Shown piece after piece: positions 24,523 through 31,740 of a DNA stretch of 64,000 nucleotides. Source of the DNA: a virus; the IMG/VR virus record IMGVR_UViG_3300005253_000011, positions 19,114 through 83,113 of that record; one strand, written 5' to 3'. Made by a program: the position numbers and the translations under genes. The stretch's first letter is position 1. Each line of letters starts with the position of its first letter. The notes under the pieces are model-generated. The model made no database searches, was not told the origin of the DNA, and worked only from the letters and a program-made list of their open reading frames with translations.

Positions 24523-24783
24523 ATGGCATTCAATAAGAGACTTTACAAGTGTTTATGGAGGGATAAGGTAGACCTGCTGTTCTGGCTGGCTATCATATTC
24601 TTCTTTGTGTATTCCCAGGTAAAGGGCAAGGACGTCAGCGGACTGCTGGTTGTCGTGATCTTTTACCTCTATAACGCCATGATCCGGCTGAACCATTATT
24701 GGCAGGACCGGGCGAAGATGTTCAATTTCCTGAAAAAGCACGGGTACAATATAGATGATGTCCTGGATCAAGAAGACCTTTAA
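24523..24783 (+). CDS. Two-span membrane protein (holin candidate)
   Basis: 86 aa. Hydrophobic segments at about 17-33 (VDLLFWLAIIFFFVYSQ) and 40-55 (SGLLVVVIFYLYNAMI), a basic N-terminus and a charged C-terminal tail. This topology is common for holins, but the endolysin gene lies far away at 38491. The last rightward gene before the convergent leftward island. Confidence 0.58.
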   Translation: MAFNKRLYKCLWRDKVDLLFWLAIIFFFVYSQVKGKDVSGLLVVVIFYLYNAMIRLNHYWQDRAKMFNFLKKHGYNIDDVLDQEDL

Positions 24784-25009
24784 TTTGTCTAGTTTTTACT
24801 GGTAAAAACGTGACTTATCATTTATATGCAATATACAAAATCACTGATAACTAGCTGTTTTATATTTAATTGCATATAGCCGAAAAACGGCTTCACAGGA
24901 GCTCACCTACTGCACGATCTCCATGTAGGTGGACCCAAGGTATTACCCAATATCAGCTATTTTACCGATAGTACTGCTTTAACGGTAATATTACCGATTA
25001 CGAACAGAA

Positions 25010-25030
25010 AACCCCCAATTACGGGGGTTA
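25010..25030 (-). terminator. Terminator for the leftward tRNA/small-gene island
   Basis: On the minus strand AACCCCC pairs with GGGGGTT around a 6-base loop and is followed by TTCTG, 30 bases after the last gene of the island. The 226 bases before it hold only short hairpins (AGCCG-AAAA-CGGCT) and two TTACCGAT repeats. Confidence 0.65.
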
Positions 25031-25062
25031 TTGCTGCTAGAGAAGTAAGGAGTTAAGAATAG

Positions 25063-25251
25063 CTATTCTACTTTAGATCTAAAGTAAGTTGCCCAACAGC
25101 GGTACGCAGTTTTCTCGTATGGACCACACATAAGTCCACATTTGTTTGGATGATCCCAACCATGCATATCCATAGGACATGATCCGGTAAACATCGTAAC
25201 CTCTAAAGAGGCCAGTAGTAATGCTTCGTGAAGTTCTGTTTCTACGCTCAT
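25063..25251 (-). CDS. Small cysteine/histidine-rich protein
   Basis: 62 aa, with FTGSCPMDMHGWDHPNKCGL and later MCGP and RCWATYF, so four cysteines and two histidines that could bind zinc. Overlaps the stop and start of the upstream gene by 4 bases. Function unknown. Confidence 0.6.
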   Translation of the reverse strand: MSVETELHEALLLASLEVTMFTGSCPMDMHGWDHPNKCGLMCGPYEKTAYRCWATYFRSKVE

Positions 25252-25493
25252 GTTCCGTAATTACTGAAATAAAGTATTATAAATAAAACTGTTGCAACTC
25301 CCAGAAGGAGTATCCATCGCCAAGGGCCGGGCCAGCTTTTTAGTGGTCTATCATACGTGTACTCATTAATGAAGTCCTGTATCTCTTCCTCATTGATGTC
25401 CTTATAGGTACCGCCATCGCCGAATCCTACTAGTTGTTCCCTGTACCGGAAAACTTCGCCGGAATATTCCAGTGGTTGATCTAATTCTCTCAT
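25248..25493 (-). CDS. Small tail-anchored membrane protein
   Basis: 81 aa. The soluble N-terminal part is acidic (INEEEIQDFINEY) and the C-terminal 25 residues (RWILLLGVATVLFIILYF) form one transmembrane helix. Coupled to both neighbours by ATGA overlaps. Function unknown. Confidence 0.6.
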   Translation of the reverse strand: MRELDQPLEYSGEVFRYREQLVGFGDGGTYKDINEEEIQDFINEYTYDRPLKSWPGPWRWILLLGVATVLFIILYFSNYGT

Positions 25494-25699
25494 AAGCTTT
25501 CGAATATTTCTTCTATGTCAATGAAGTACATCGCCTGCTCTACCTTATTAACAATGATCATGGCCGTTTCACGGGTGAATTGCGGATCATCGCTAGTCAG
25601 GAATTCTAATGCGTATGCCCTTATCTGATCTTCAATTATATCAGCCTGGGTTTTGTAGTGGCCATAACCACTTCCGAATTTTATGAATTTGTGTGTCAT
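25490..25699 (-). CDS. Small hypothetical protein
   Basis: 69 aa, acidic and helical (DIIEDQIRAYALEFL; ETAMIIVNKVEQAMYFIDIEEIFESL). Four-base overlaps on both sides mark it as part of a coupled four-gene cluster (25944 to 25063). No domain recognised. Confidence 0.6.
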   Translation of the reverse strand: MTHKFIKFGSGYGHYKTQADIIEDQIRAYALEFLTSDDPQFTRETAMIIVNKVEQAMYFIDIEEIFESL

Positions 25700-25944
25700 A
25701 CTTTTGCCCTTTCGTTAAGAATATTAAGCAGTAACTCAGCCTCAAATGGAGTAAGTAGGATACCTTCTTCATACCCCCAGCTCTTTTCATCGTAGCCATA
25801 ATCGCCATCTGCACAGAAACGTCCCACCTGCTCAATCAGCTCCTGGCGTACTTCGGCCTCTGTTGGCCTTTTGGCTTCCGGGTAAAGTTGATGGTGCAGA
25901 CCTGCTTTGATCTGATCATCCATTTTTTGTTTCATGTCGCTCAT
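25696..25944 (-). CDS. Small hypothetical protein
   Basis: 82 aa, helical; contains EAKRPTEAEVRQELIEQVGRF and FEAELLLNILNERAKV. First gene of the four-gene coupled cluster. The spacer to the tRNA-Ile-like sequence holds no clear promoter, so it is probably made from the tRNA-island transcript. Confidence 0.6.
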   Translation of the reverse strand: MSDMKQKMDDQIKAGLHHQLYPEAKRPTEAEVRQELIEQVGRFCADGDYGYDEKSWGYEEGILLTPFEAELLLNILNERAKV

Positions 25945-26036
25945 ACTTTTTTTGGTTTTATGGGCAATATTGAGCCCTTTAATAAATTCAAATTTGCTTT
26001 GCTCATGCTTTAATCATCTGATAATCAATTAGTTAG

Positions 26037-26111
26037 TAGCGGGAGATGGATTCGAACCACCAGCCATCAACTTATCAGGCTGGTGCTCTGACTATGCTGA
26101 GCTATACCTAT
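26037..26111 (-). tRNA. Degenerate tRNA-Ile (GAT)
   Basis: D arm GCTC...GAGC, anticodon loop CTGATAA (anticodon GAT) and T arm GGTGG-TTCGAAT-CCATC are clear, and the 3' strand TCCCGCT with discriminator A is tRNA-like. The 5' acceptor strand (ATAGGTA) pairs at only about four of seven positions and the anticodon stem has one mismatch. Its first 20 bases overlap the end of the small gene at 26092. Probably a decaying tRNA, or one needing editing. Confidence 0.5.
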
Positions 26112-26229
26112 AAGCGAGCATGTCACTCGCTAATTTATCAGCGCACTCATCACATATTGTAAGTGGCTTGATAAGATGCGGGATATACTTTTTTCCGCAC
26201 TTAACACATTTTCTTGTATAATCTTCCAT
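26092..26229 (-). CDS. Small zinc-ribbon protein overlapping tRNA-Ile
   Basis: 45 aa from ATG 26229, 2 bases after the tRNA-Thr 3' end. RKCVKCGKKYIP and ICDECADKL give a CxxC...CxxC zinc ribbon. The TAG stop lies in the D loop of the tRNA-Ile-like sequence. The start directly after a tRNA suggests that tRNA processing creates its mRNA 5' end. Confidence 0.6.
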   Translation of the reverse strand: MEDYTRKCVKCGKKYIPHLIKPLTICDECADKLASDMLAYRYSSA

Positions 26230-26231
26230 AG

Positions 26232-26304
26232 AGCTGAAGAGAGGATTCGAACCCCTGGCCAGTTCCTTACAAGGGAACAGCTCTACCAACTGAGCTACTT
26301 CAGC
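26232..26304 (-). tRNA. tRNA-Thr (TGT)
   Basis: Perfect acceptor GCTGAAG/CTTCAGC; D arm GCTC-AGTTGGTA-GAGC; anticodon arm GTTCC-CTTGTAA-GGAAC; T arm with TTCGAAT. The anticodon TGT reads ACA. No CCA encoded. Confidence 0.95.
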
Positions 26305-26395
26305 ATTGCCGGGTTGAAAACTACGCCATTTAAACCTCCCCCGGCGGGACTGGAGTTTTGCTCCACTCATCCCATAAATTTGAGCTGTACAGATC

Positions 26396-26554
26396 TTAAT
26401 ATGGCCTCTTGAAGATCCCATACCCACTTTCGAGTATTAGAACCAGCTCCCAGCCCTCATGACCAAATTCGTTCAATTTCTCCCGAAGCAACCTGTTGTC
26501 GTTTCGATGCATGTACATTGTGTTGTAATTCCATCTTTTCTTGAATAATCTCAT
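26396..26554 (-). CDS. DUF4177-like small protein
   Basis: 52 aa from ATG 26554. WNYNTMYMHRNDNRLLREKLNEFGHEGWELVLIL, read as WNY at the start, LLREKLNEFG, then EGWELV and a KRP end, matches the DUF4177 pattern, a small widespread alpha/beta protein of unknown role. It sits between tRNA-Thr and other small genes. Confidence 0.65.
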   Translation of the reverse strand: MRLFKKRWNYNTMYMHRNDNRLLREKLNEFGHEGWELVLILESGYGIFKRPY

Positions 26555-26588
26555 CGTTTTATATTTTAGTCTGCAATCGTTGCAAATA

Positions 26589-26750
26589 TTAGATCCACAT
26601 ATAATACTTCCGATATCTGGCACATAATGTGACCACTAGCGAAAGCCTTGCTTCCTTCAAAGTCTTCCAGGTCGCCATGCTATCATCTTCATCCATCATT
26701 GGGATCGTCATCGATGGATCGCCGTCTTTTAAACATAGTATTCCGTACAT
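26589..26750 (-). CDS. Small hypothetical protein
   Basis: 53 aa, start coupled to the preceding stop by TAATG. Contains KDGDPSMTIPMMDEDDSMATW and a hydrophobic, basic end (VVTLCARYRKYYMWI). No domain recognised. Confidence 0.5.
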   Translation of the reverse strand: MYGILCLKDGDPSMTIPMMDEDDSMATWKTLKEARLSLVVTLCARYRKYYMWI

Positions 26751-26914
26751 TATTTTAGTTTTGTGAGTGCGATTAATACTGATTCTACTTCTTCCATGCC
26801 AACCGGATACTCCCCCTCATGAGTGATGTTACTGAGTTCGTCAATTAAATGATAATCAAACTCCCAACTATTGTACCAGTCACCTTTGTTAAAGTCGACA
26901 TGCATTGGCCGCAT
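26750..26914 (-). CDS. Small acidic hypothetical protein
   Basis: 54 aa from ATG 26914: MRPMHVDFNKGDWYNSWEF, then HLIDELSNITHEGEYP and EEVESVLIALTKLK. Its stop overlaps the next start. Soluble; no family recognised. Confidence 0.5.
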   Translation of the reverse strand: MRPMHVDFNKGDWYNSWEFDYHLIDELSNITHEGEYPVGMEEVESVLIALTKLK

Positions 26915-26945
26915 GCCTCAAGTCTTTTAGTTTTCCCATAGTCTG

Positions 26946-27221
26946 TTATTCAAAACCGCCGTATGTAACTACTCTGGAGACTTCCTTCTCACACACCGTA
27001 CATATCTGTATATCAGTGTACTTAGCTTTGTGAAGGTAACCCCCAGCGACATATTCATTCTCTTCTCTTACATGCTTGTGAGGACAGATACCCTGTAATT
27101 CCTTTAGAAGCTCTCGTACCGTAGTCTCTGCGGTAATAGTCTCATCTTGTAAAGTTTTAATGTGGTTTCTATAACACACTATCTGTTTAATAAGATTCGC
27201 TCGTCTCTCCTTCTTTTTCAT
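26946..27221 (-). CDS. Coiled-coil plus zinc-binding small protein
   Basis: 91 aa. Residues 1-45 form a basic then heptad-like helix (RRANLIKQIVCYRNHIKTL, VRELLKELQ). Residues 46-85 have ICPHKHVREE and ICTVCEKE, a Cys/His set that could bind zinc. Function unknown. Confidence 0.6.
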   Translation of the reverse strand: MKKKERRANLIKQIVCYRNHIKTLQDETITAETTVRELLKELQGICPHKHVREENEYVAGGYLHKAKYTDIQICTVCEKEVSRVVTYGGFE

Positions 27222-27247
27222 CGTTTTACCTTTAATAATAAGTTATG

Positions 27248-27320
27248 TAGCCCCACGGAGAATCGAACTCCGGTATTCAGCATGAAAAGCTGACGTCCTG
27301 GTCCACTAGACGACAGGGCC
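27248..27320 (-). tRNA. tRNA-Glu (TTC)
   Basis: Acceptor GGCCCTG/TGGGGCT (with G-U pairs), anticodon arm TCAGC-TTTTCAT-GCTGA (anticodon TTC), T arm CGGAG-TTCGATT-CTCCG. Discriminator A, no CCA encoded. Confidence 0.93.
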
Positions 27321-27324
27321 ATTC

Positions 27325-27495
27325 CTATAACCATTTACATTCACTTATCTTGGCTCGGCAAGACTGCCGTTTACCATCAATCTTAACTGCCTTCCCATCT
27401 ACGTGAGAGTAATTGGGATAAAAGGGGATCGCCCAGACCATATACTCCCGGTCCTCATACATGAATCTCTGGTACATTACTGGTTTCCTACCCAT
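27325..27495 (-). CDS. Small hypothetical protein
   Basis: 56 aa; starts at a TAATG overlap with the upstream gene and ends 4 bases before tRNA-Glu. MGRKPVMYQRFMYEDREYMVW then FYPNYSHVDGKAVKIDGKRQ and two cysteines in SCRAKISECKWL. No domain recognised. Confidence 0.5.
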   Translation of the reverse strand: MGRKPVMYQRFMYEDREYMVWAIPFYPNYSHVDGKAVKIDGKRQSCRAKISECKWL

Positions 27496-27659
27496 TATCT
27501 CATTTTGTTATCCGTAAGGAATTCCGTCAACCTCTCTCCCATCTTCTCAACATCATCATGTGTGAATCCTTTCTCCATCATGACATCAGTGAATGATTGC
27601 CAGCGCCCAGCTACGAAATGATCGTAGTCTGAAATGATTTCTAAAACTTGTGCATCCAT
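27495..27659 (-). CDS. Small hypothetical protein
   Basis: 54 aa from ATG 27659; the upstream part of the open frame runs into the tRNA-like element. MDAQVLEIISDYDHFVAGRW, then FTDVMMEKGFTHDDVEKMGERLTEF: soluble and helical. Stop overlaps the next start. Function unknown. Confidence 0.5.
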   Translation of the reverse strand: MDAQVLEIISDYDHFVAGRWQSFTDVMMEKGFTHDDVEKMGERLTEFLTDNKMR

Positions 27660-27675
27660 AATCTTAATTATTAGT

Positions 27676-27715
27676 GCCAAGGTGAGGAGTCGAACCCCCA
27701 TACCCGGTCCCTGGC
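27676..27715 (-). ncRNA. tRNA-like minihelix on the minus strand
   Basis: Outer stem GCCAGG with CTTGGC (six pairs, one G-U), a GGTATGG block, then a T-arm-like hairpin with TTCGACT and 3' CCTCA. There is no anticodon arm and no D stem. Related in layout to the eight plus-strand elements at 30006-33464. May be a tRNA fragment or the minus-strand member of that family. Confidence 0.45.
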
Positions 27716-27737
27716 TACTCCTAGAAGTATCGCAATG

Positions 27738-27812
<75 letters not shown>

Positions 27813-27815
27813 ATA

Positions 27816-27896
27816 TTAATTACATTGATATTCACTTGGTGAGCACCCGCATAACGCGCAATGTTCACTAGCGCCTTCATAATCGTGTTCTTTCAT
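27816..27896 (-). CDS. Tiny cysteine-rich peptide
   Basis: 26 aa, HCALCGCSP then CN, four cysteines. Starts in an ATGA overlap with the upstream 50-aa gene and ends 3 bases before tRNA-Met. The overlap and spacing support translation. Confidence 0.45.
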   Translation of the reverse strand: MKEHDYEGASEHCALCGCSPSEYQCN

Positions 27897-28045
27897 GATT
27901 GTTCCTGTTCTTTAAACCGGTCAAAGGTACGGATAATTAAATCAATAACTGCCTTATCCATTTCCTCAACCGACATTTCATATAAAGGCTTTTCGTAAAT
28001 TGCCTGTATTTTGTCGTTTAGTTTTCGTGCTTCTACTTTATTCAT
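27893..28045 (-). CDS. Small acidic helical protein, first gene of leftward island
   Basis: 50 aa: MNKVEARKLNDKIQAIYEKP, then YEMSVEEMDKAVIDLI and RFKEQEQS. It is the first gene to the left of the 2-kb non-coding region, so its transcript must begin there. No family recognised. Confidence 0.5.
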   Translation of the reverse strand: MNKVEARKLNDKIQAIYEKPLYEMSVEEMDKAVIDLIIRTFDRFKEQEQS

Positions 28046-28114
28046 GGTGCAAATATAAACATAATTCACGACTTATAACTATAATTCACGGAAATAATGA
28101 TTCTAAATAACACA

Positions 28115-28287
28115 CTGCCACTTTGTCAGGCTTTATGGAAGTAGCACTGCCATTTTGTCAGGGTGGTATTACTGGTAAGTAATTGCCAATTATTGCCACT
28201 AAAGCGGGTTTGCTGGTAATAATTTGCTTGTCCAGTATCTCATGCATTAATGGCCATATACCGGTTTAATGTCCAGTTTCTCATACA
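28115..28287 (+). repeat. Dyads plus TGTCCAGT boxes
   Basis: TGCCA-CTT-TGTCA at 28116-28128 and TGCCA-TTT-TGTCA at 28148-28160, both flanked by AC before and GG after. These are followed by TGTCCAGTATCTCAT + GCATTAAT at 28229-28251 and TGTCCAGTTTCTCAT + ACA at 28270-28287. The same two-part arrangement precedes the portal gene at 10684-10732. Confidence 0.65.
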
Positions 28288-28489
28288 CTGCGTTCAAAAT
28301 TTGATTGTGTTCAAGTTACGTGAACACGTGAACACATGTCGCCAATATATCCTATATATGCGACGGCAGATACATAAAATACACGTTTGTCGTCGTTAGC
28401 ACGTTAGGTACCCGGACCTCCTTCAGTGCGCTAGGGCACCATAGGGACATGTTTCCGTTTGTCTACATAAATGTATAGATCCGGAAATA

Positions 28490-28738
28490 GGGGACCCGAG
28501 CGACATCTGTGTCGGTCACCTAGATACTCGACTACCTCTGCAGGAGATGGGACCCGCCTGAGCCATTTGAGCCGCTTGTGAGCCATTTTCTCAGATAGGG
28601 GTCCCAACTATATAGGATAGGGGTCCCAAATGTCCTGTGGGGGATTAAAGTGTGCGCCAGAGACTGTATACGTGGATGCAGGGGGTCGCTTTGTGAACGA
28701 AACTCGACTCGATCCACGCGCGTGACGGTTAGGGTCCC
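28490..28738. repeat. Five GGGWCCC motifs in 250 bases
   Basis: GGGGACCC 28490, GGGACCC 28549, GGGGTCCC 28598 and 28620 (within the direct repeat ATAGGGGTCCCAA) and GGGTCCC 28732. The motif is near-palindromic and could be a binding site. Confidence 0.45.
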
Positions 28739-29060
28739 CTATTGCGTTCTTAACTGACTCACAGCGTGTTGATGCAATTAGTCCTATAATGATTATTATG
28801 TTAAGTAGACGCATGCACCCCTGTGTATCAGGTACATGGCACGTATGAGGGTGCACGCATGCGGGGCAAAACAGCCCATACGTGGCTACATAAATTAAAT
28901 CACATAAGCGTGTGCGGTGGATAATTCATCTGGCCTACAGGCTACTGTTCATGGGGTGCACAGAGCCACGTCCACAAGTCAACAGGCATAGGGTGTACAG
29001 AGACACATAATTACAGACCTAATGACACAGTGACACGAATGTACACAATAGTAACACCGA

Positions 29061-29174
29061 CTGCCATTATGTCATGCTCTCTGCCACACTGTCATGTCAT
29101 GGTATCAGCACATTACCCACGCTCACCTGACATGTTGTCATGCTATTGCCCTCACTGTCTGCCATTATGTCATG
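29061..29174 (+). repeat. Cluster of four TG(A/C)CA-N3-TGTCA dyads
   Basis: TGCCATTATGTCA 29062-29074, TGCCACACTGTCA 29082-29094, TGACATGTTGTCA 29128-29140, TGCCATTATGTCA 29160-29172. The first and last copies share CTGCCATTATGTCATGCTC exactly. All keep the same half-sites and a 3-base centre. Confidence 0.65.
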
Positions 29175-30005
29175 CTCCCCTCACGTGCGTGTGTGCGCTC
29201 TTTATCCTATTATTCATACAATATCATATCATTTTGTACTATTGCTCATACATTATCGCATATCGGGATACGCAATAGCACCGTTAACAGCACCGACAAT
29301 GATAACGGTTCGATAGAATCGTTCTAAATAAGCCTGAATAACCTATTTACAGGTCTGTAGCGCGTTTGTGTATCATAACGCTACAGTTGACTAAGCTCTT
29401 AGTTTGTTTTTTAACATTTGCTCTGCAGCCCCCGGCGCACTAAGGACACACGTGGTTGTACGCACTCAATTATAACTATTTCATCATCTAAGAACCATTC
29501 TAAATAAGGTCAGCAACACACTCACTATCAGCGGGATACAACGCCGGCTATCTGCTAACTTACTGGCCTGTTGTATTTTAACCTTCCAGTATTTATTACG
29601 TAATTGCTCCCAGTTCATTGACATATTGAGAGCGCGACCGGCAAGCACCGGACGTAAGCAGGGCAGGCAGCCAAAATTGAAGAGATACACTATAGACCAG
29701 CACACGCCGCTGGCAGTGTTAACCACAGAGATGGTTACGAGATCCCGGGAACACATAGCGCACCGGAACAATAAGACAGAGGTATAAGGCCTGCAAAGTT
29801 AGACGGTTAAACAAGACTATTCAGATGGTGAGGATATATTCTTTTATTACCCCTTACGGGTCTTATACTTCAATGACGAATAGTCTACTAATTATTACAT
29901 ATAATAAAACCTCATAACTCTAGTAACATGGTATTGCGGTAACCAGTATAGAGTGTGCATACTCTATGCGTACGGTTTAAAACGGGGATTCGCATCCCTT
30001 TGACA

Positions 30006-30046
30006 GCCAGTATGGTACTCGCTTAAGTTCGCATCTTAAGCAGGGC
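30006..30046 (+). ncRNA. tRNA-like minihelix element 1
   Basis: GCC ... GGC outer pair, then GTATGGTA, then a 7-bp T-arm-like hairpin GCTTAAG-TTCGCAT-CTTAAGC. Followed by GACGTTTAACC and the gene at 30076. A second small TTCGCAT hairpin (GGGA/TCCC) and a TAGAGT/ACTCTA hairpin lie just upstream (29945-30000). Confidence 0.6.
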
Positions 30047-30075
30047 GCGACGTTTAACCAATTTAATATAACATT

Positions 30076-30291
30076 ATGAAAAAATTTGCTTTTAATGGCC
30101 GTAACTATCAGATAGAGAACGGTCTGGTTCACTCTGTAGATAATTCACAGGATTTTACAACATTAGATCCTGTTTACAGGGGTGACAATGTGATCCTAGA
30201 CGGTCACTGTGATGCACTTGGTTTTAAATTGTATGACAGGCCTTCAGGGATACGTGCGTATGGTAATCAGCTTGGATCACGCTCAAAATAG
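30076..30291 (+). CDS. Small hypothetical protein
   Basis: 71 aa: FAFNGRNYQIENGLVHSV, then YRGDNVILDGHCDALGFKLYD and a basic GNQLGSRSK end. Beta-rich, soluble. First gene of the rightward small-gene block. Its TAG stop provides the first G of the next minihelix. Confidence 0.6.
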   Translation: MKKFAFNGRNYQIENGLVHSVDNSQDFTTLDPVYRGDNVILDGHCDALGFKLYDRPSGIRAYGNQLGSRSK

Positions 30292-30331
30292 CCTGTATGG
30301 TACTCGCCTGAGTTCAAATCTCAGGCAGGGC
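30291..30331 (+). ncRNA. tRNA-like minihelix element 2
   Basis: GCCT with GGGC outer pair, GTATGGTA block, hairpin GCCTGAG-TTCAAAT-CTCAGGC. Starts at the last base of the preceding TAG stop. Followed by AACGTTTAAC and the ATG at 30358. Confidence 0.68.
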
Positions 30332-30357
30332 ACAAACGTTTAACTAAATTAAATATT

Positions 30358-30447
30358 ATGAAAGATTATTATCAATCAGAACTGCTGAGTGTACAGCTGC
30401 AAGTTGAAGAACTTTCTTATTACTTACAGACTATACAAACAGTTTAA
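30358..30447 (+). CDS. Tiny helical peptide
   Basis: 29 aa, one heptad-like helix (LLSVQLQVEELSYYLQTI). The start is in the same position relative to a minihelix as its neighbours, which supports translation. Function unknown. Confidence 0.42.
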   Translation: MKDYYQSELLSVQLQVEELSYYLQTIQTV

Positions 30448-30483
30448 TTATTCCTATTAATAAGTAACTAACAAACTAGTAAC

Positions 30484-30660
30484 ATGGATTATTTAACAGA
30501 AGTACGCAACAATTTACAGGCCGCTAAAGATCGCAAAGCGATTGCAATAGCTGAAGAGAACCGCAAACAACGCGGTGCAAAGTTTGGTATTATATTGCTG
30601 ATAGCTGTAATGTTCACCGTTATCATATTATTTGGCGATAATATAGCCAATTGGTGTTAA
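30484..30660 (+). CDS. Small tail-anchored membrane protein
   Basis: 58 aa: charged N-terminus (EVRNNLQAAKDRKAIAIAEENRKQR) and a C-terminal hydrophobic helix (FGIILLIAVMFTVIILF), a tail-anchored layout. Its TAA stop supplies the AA of the next minihelix stem. Confidence 0.55.
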   Translation: MDYLTEVRNNLQAAKDRKAIAIAEENRKQRGAKFGIILLIAVMFTVIILFGDNIANWC

Positions 30661-30703
30661 CCCGTATGGTATACAGGGACAGGTTCGACTCCTGTCCCGG
30701 GTT
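30659..30703 (+). ncRNA. tRNA-like minihelix element 3
   Basis: Outer stem AACCC/GGGTT, GTATGGTA block, 8-bp hairpin GGGACAGG-TTCGACT-CCTGTCCC. The AA belongs to the preceding TAA stop. Followed by GACGTTTAACC and ATG 30728. Confidence 0.72.
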
Positions 30704-30727
30704 CGACGTTTAACCAAATCAAATATT

Positions 30728-30931
30728 ATGAAAAGAACATCTATTTATACCTGTAAGACTTACAAAGGCATTAATCCTGGCAGCACTATTTATATTGATT
30801 TAGATAGTCAGTATATGTTTACAGTTAGCAGAGATGAAAAACAGCTAACATATTATCCGACATTCGACCGAGCTTTACAGTATGTGACTGAGTATCTGAG
30901 AATGAACGGTGTACAATTAGAAATTATTTAA
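30728..30931 (+). CDS. Small hypothetical protein
   Basis: 67 aa, beta-type (TSIYTCKTYKGINPGSTIYIDL, QYMFTVSRDEKQLTYYP), then a helix (DRALQYVTEYLRM). Follows minihelix 3. No family recognised. Confidence 0.55.
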   Translation: MKRTSIYTCKTYKGINPGSTIYIDLDSQYMFTVSRDEKQLTYYPTFDRALQYVTEYLRMNGVQLEII

Positions 30932-30946
30932 CCAATATTTAAAATT

Positions 30947-31120
30947 ATGAAAACATACAAATTTGAAATTATTGCCACTATCAAAAAGATAGTAGAAGTA
31001 GATAGTGAGGACATGCAAACAGCTGAAGAGCAGGCCAATGAGTTATTCAATCCAAATAATGATGGATCTGAAGAATTTTATGGTCAAGAATCGTTCCTTA
31101 TTAGCGTTTACCACAAATAG
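30947..31120 (+). CDS. Small acidic protein
   Basis: 57 aa: KTYKFEIIATIKKIVEVDSED, then TAEEQANELFNP and SFLISVYHK, a compact beta-alpha-beta pattern. Its TAG stop overlaps the start of minihelix 4. Function unknown. Confidence 0.52.
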   Translation: MKTYKFEIIATIKKIVEVDSEDMQTAEEQANELFNPNNDGSEEFYGQESFLISVYHK

Positions 31121-31159
31121 CCAGTATGGTACTTGCCTGGGATCGTTTCCCAGGCTGGC
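31120..31159 (+). ncRNA. tRNA-like minihelix element 4
   Basis: Outer stem GCCA/TGGC, GTATGGTA block, 7-bp hairpin GCCTGGG-ATCGTTT-CCCAGGC; the loop departs from TTCGAAT. Starts at the last base of a TAG stop. Followed by GACGTTTAACC and ATG 31187. Confidence 0.65.
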
Positions 31160-31186
31160 ACGACGTTTAACCAAACTATATCAATT

Positions 31187-31432
31187 ATGGAAACTCCAAA
31201 TTTACATGCATTAAAATGCCATTATTTAGGCCCGACTGGTTACAAATCAGCACGTATCAGCATTCAATCATTACGTTTCAGGCAGAGAATAGTGATCCCT
31301 CAAATTTCTGATAATAATTGGGCTGATTCAATTAAGTATTTAAAAGAGCGCGGTTTCAATATTATTGGACAAGCTGAATATCCCGGCAAAGGCTGGCTGC
31401 TTCTGTCTGATACGTTTGAACCATTGAAGTAA
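31187..31432 (+). CDS. Small hypothetical protein
   Basis: 81 aa from ATG 31187; the longer frame would start inside minihelix 4. TGYKSARISIQSLRFRQRIVI, then DSIKYLKERGFNIIGQAEYP and WLLLSDTF. A small alpha/beta fold. TAA stop immediately precedes minihelix 5. Confidence 0.58.
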   Translation: METPNLHALKCHYLGPTGYKSARISIQSLRFRQRIVIPQISDNNWADSIKYLKERGFNIIGQAEYPGKGWLLLSDTFEPLK

Positions 31433-31473
31433 GCCTGTATGGTATCTGGGACAGTTCGAATCTGTCCCCAGGC
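31433..31473 (+). ncRNA. tRNA-like minihelix element 5
   Basis: Cleanest copy: outer stem GCCTG/CAGGC, TATGGTA, 7-bp hairpin GGGACAG-TTCGAAT-CTGTCCC with a canonical T loop. Begins at the first base after a TAA stop. Confidence 0.75.
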
Positions 31474-31513
31474 ACAATTATTCCTTATTATTTGTACCTA
31501 ACATTTTAGTAAC

Positions 31514-31735
31514 ATGAAACTATTACAAAAGAGATTGATGGAGGCGTTGGAAATATGCGCTGAGAATCACAGTACAAAATTGACCCTGAATCACCTGATG
31601 GGTAAAGATTCTGTACCGAGCGCACAGCCGCTGGTGATCCATAATTGTGTACCTGCTGTTATTGATAAACTTAAAACAGCTGGATTTATGCTTGGCATGA
31701 GTGAATATGGAATGACAGTTGATCACCTGGGATAG
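31514..31735 (+). CDS. Small hypothetical protein
   Basis: 73 aa: KLLQKRLMEALEICAENHSTKL, then QPLVIHNCVPAVIDKLKTAGFMLGM. Helical, soluble. Lies between minihelices 5 and 6. Function unknown. Confidence 0.55.
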   Translation: MKLLQKRLMEALEICAENHSTKLTLNHLMGKDSVPSAQPLVIHNCVPAVIDKLKTAGFMLGMSEYGMTVDHLG

Positions 31736-31740
31736 TAAAA

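Larger units (their letters stand above)
28046..30005. other. Two-kilobase region without convincing genes: candidate replication or control region
   Basis: Between divergent blocks (leftward from 28045, rightward from 30076). No frame has clear coding character: short frames at 28608, 29030 and 29484 are rare-codon, cysteine-rich or repeat-derived. It contains TG(A/C)CA-N3-TGTCA dyads, two TGTCCAGT boxes, five GGGWCCC motifs, and hairpins at 29353-29389 (CTGTAGCG/CGCTACAG), 29397-29410 (ACTAA/TTAGT then T-rich) and 29815-29882 (GACTATTC/GAATAGTC). GC and skew should be tested for origin activity. Confidence 0.5.

Noticed and set aside
28532-29771. Short frames at 28532, 28608, 29030, 29094 and 29484 as genes
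   Set aside because: They are Cys-, Pro- or His-rich, lack usual start contexts, and derive partly from the repeats. The 28608 frame has a signal-like stretch (from ATG 28813) but no other support.
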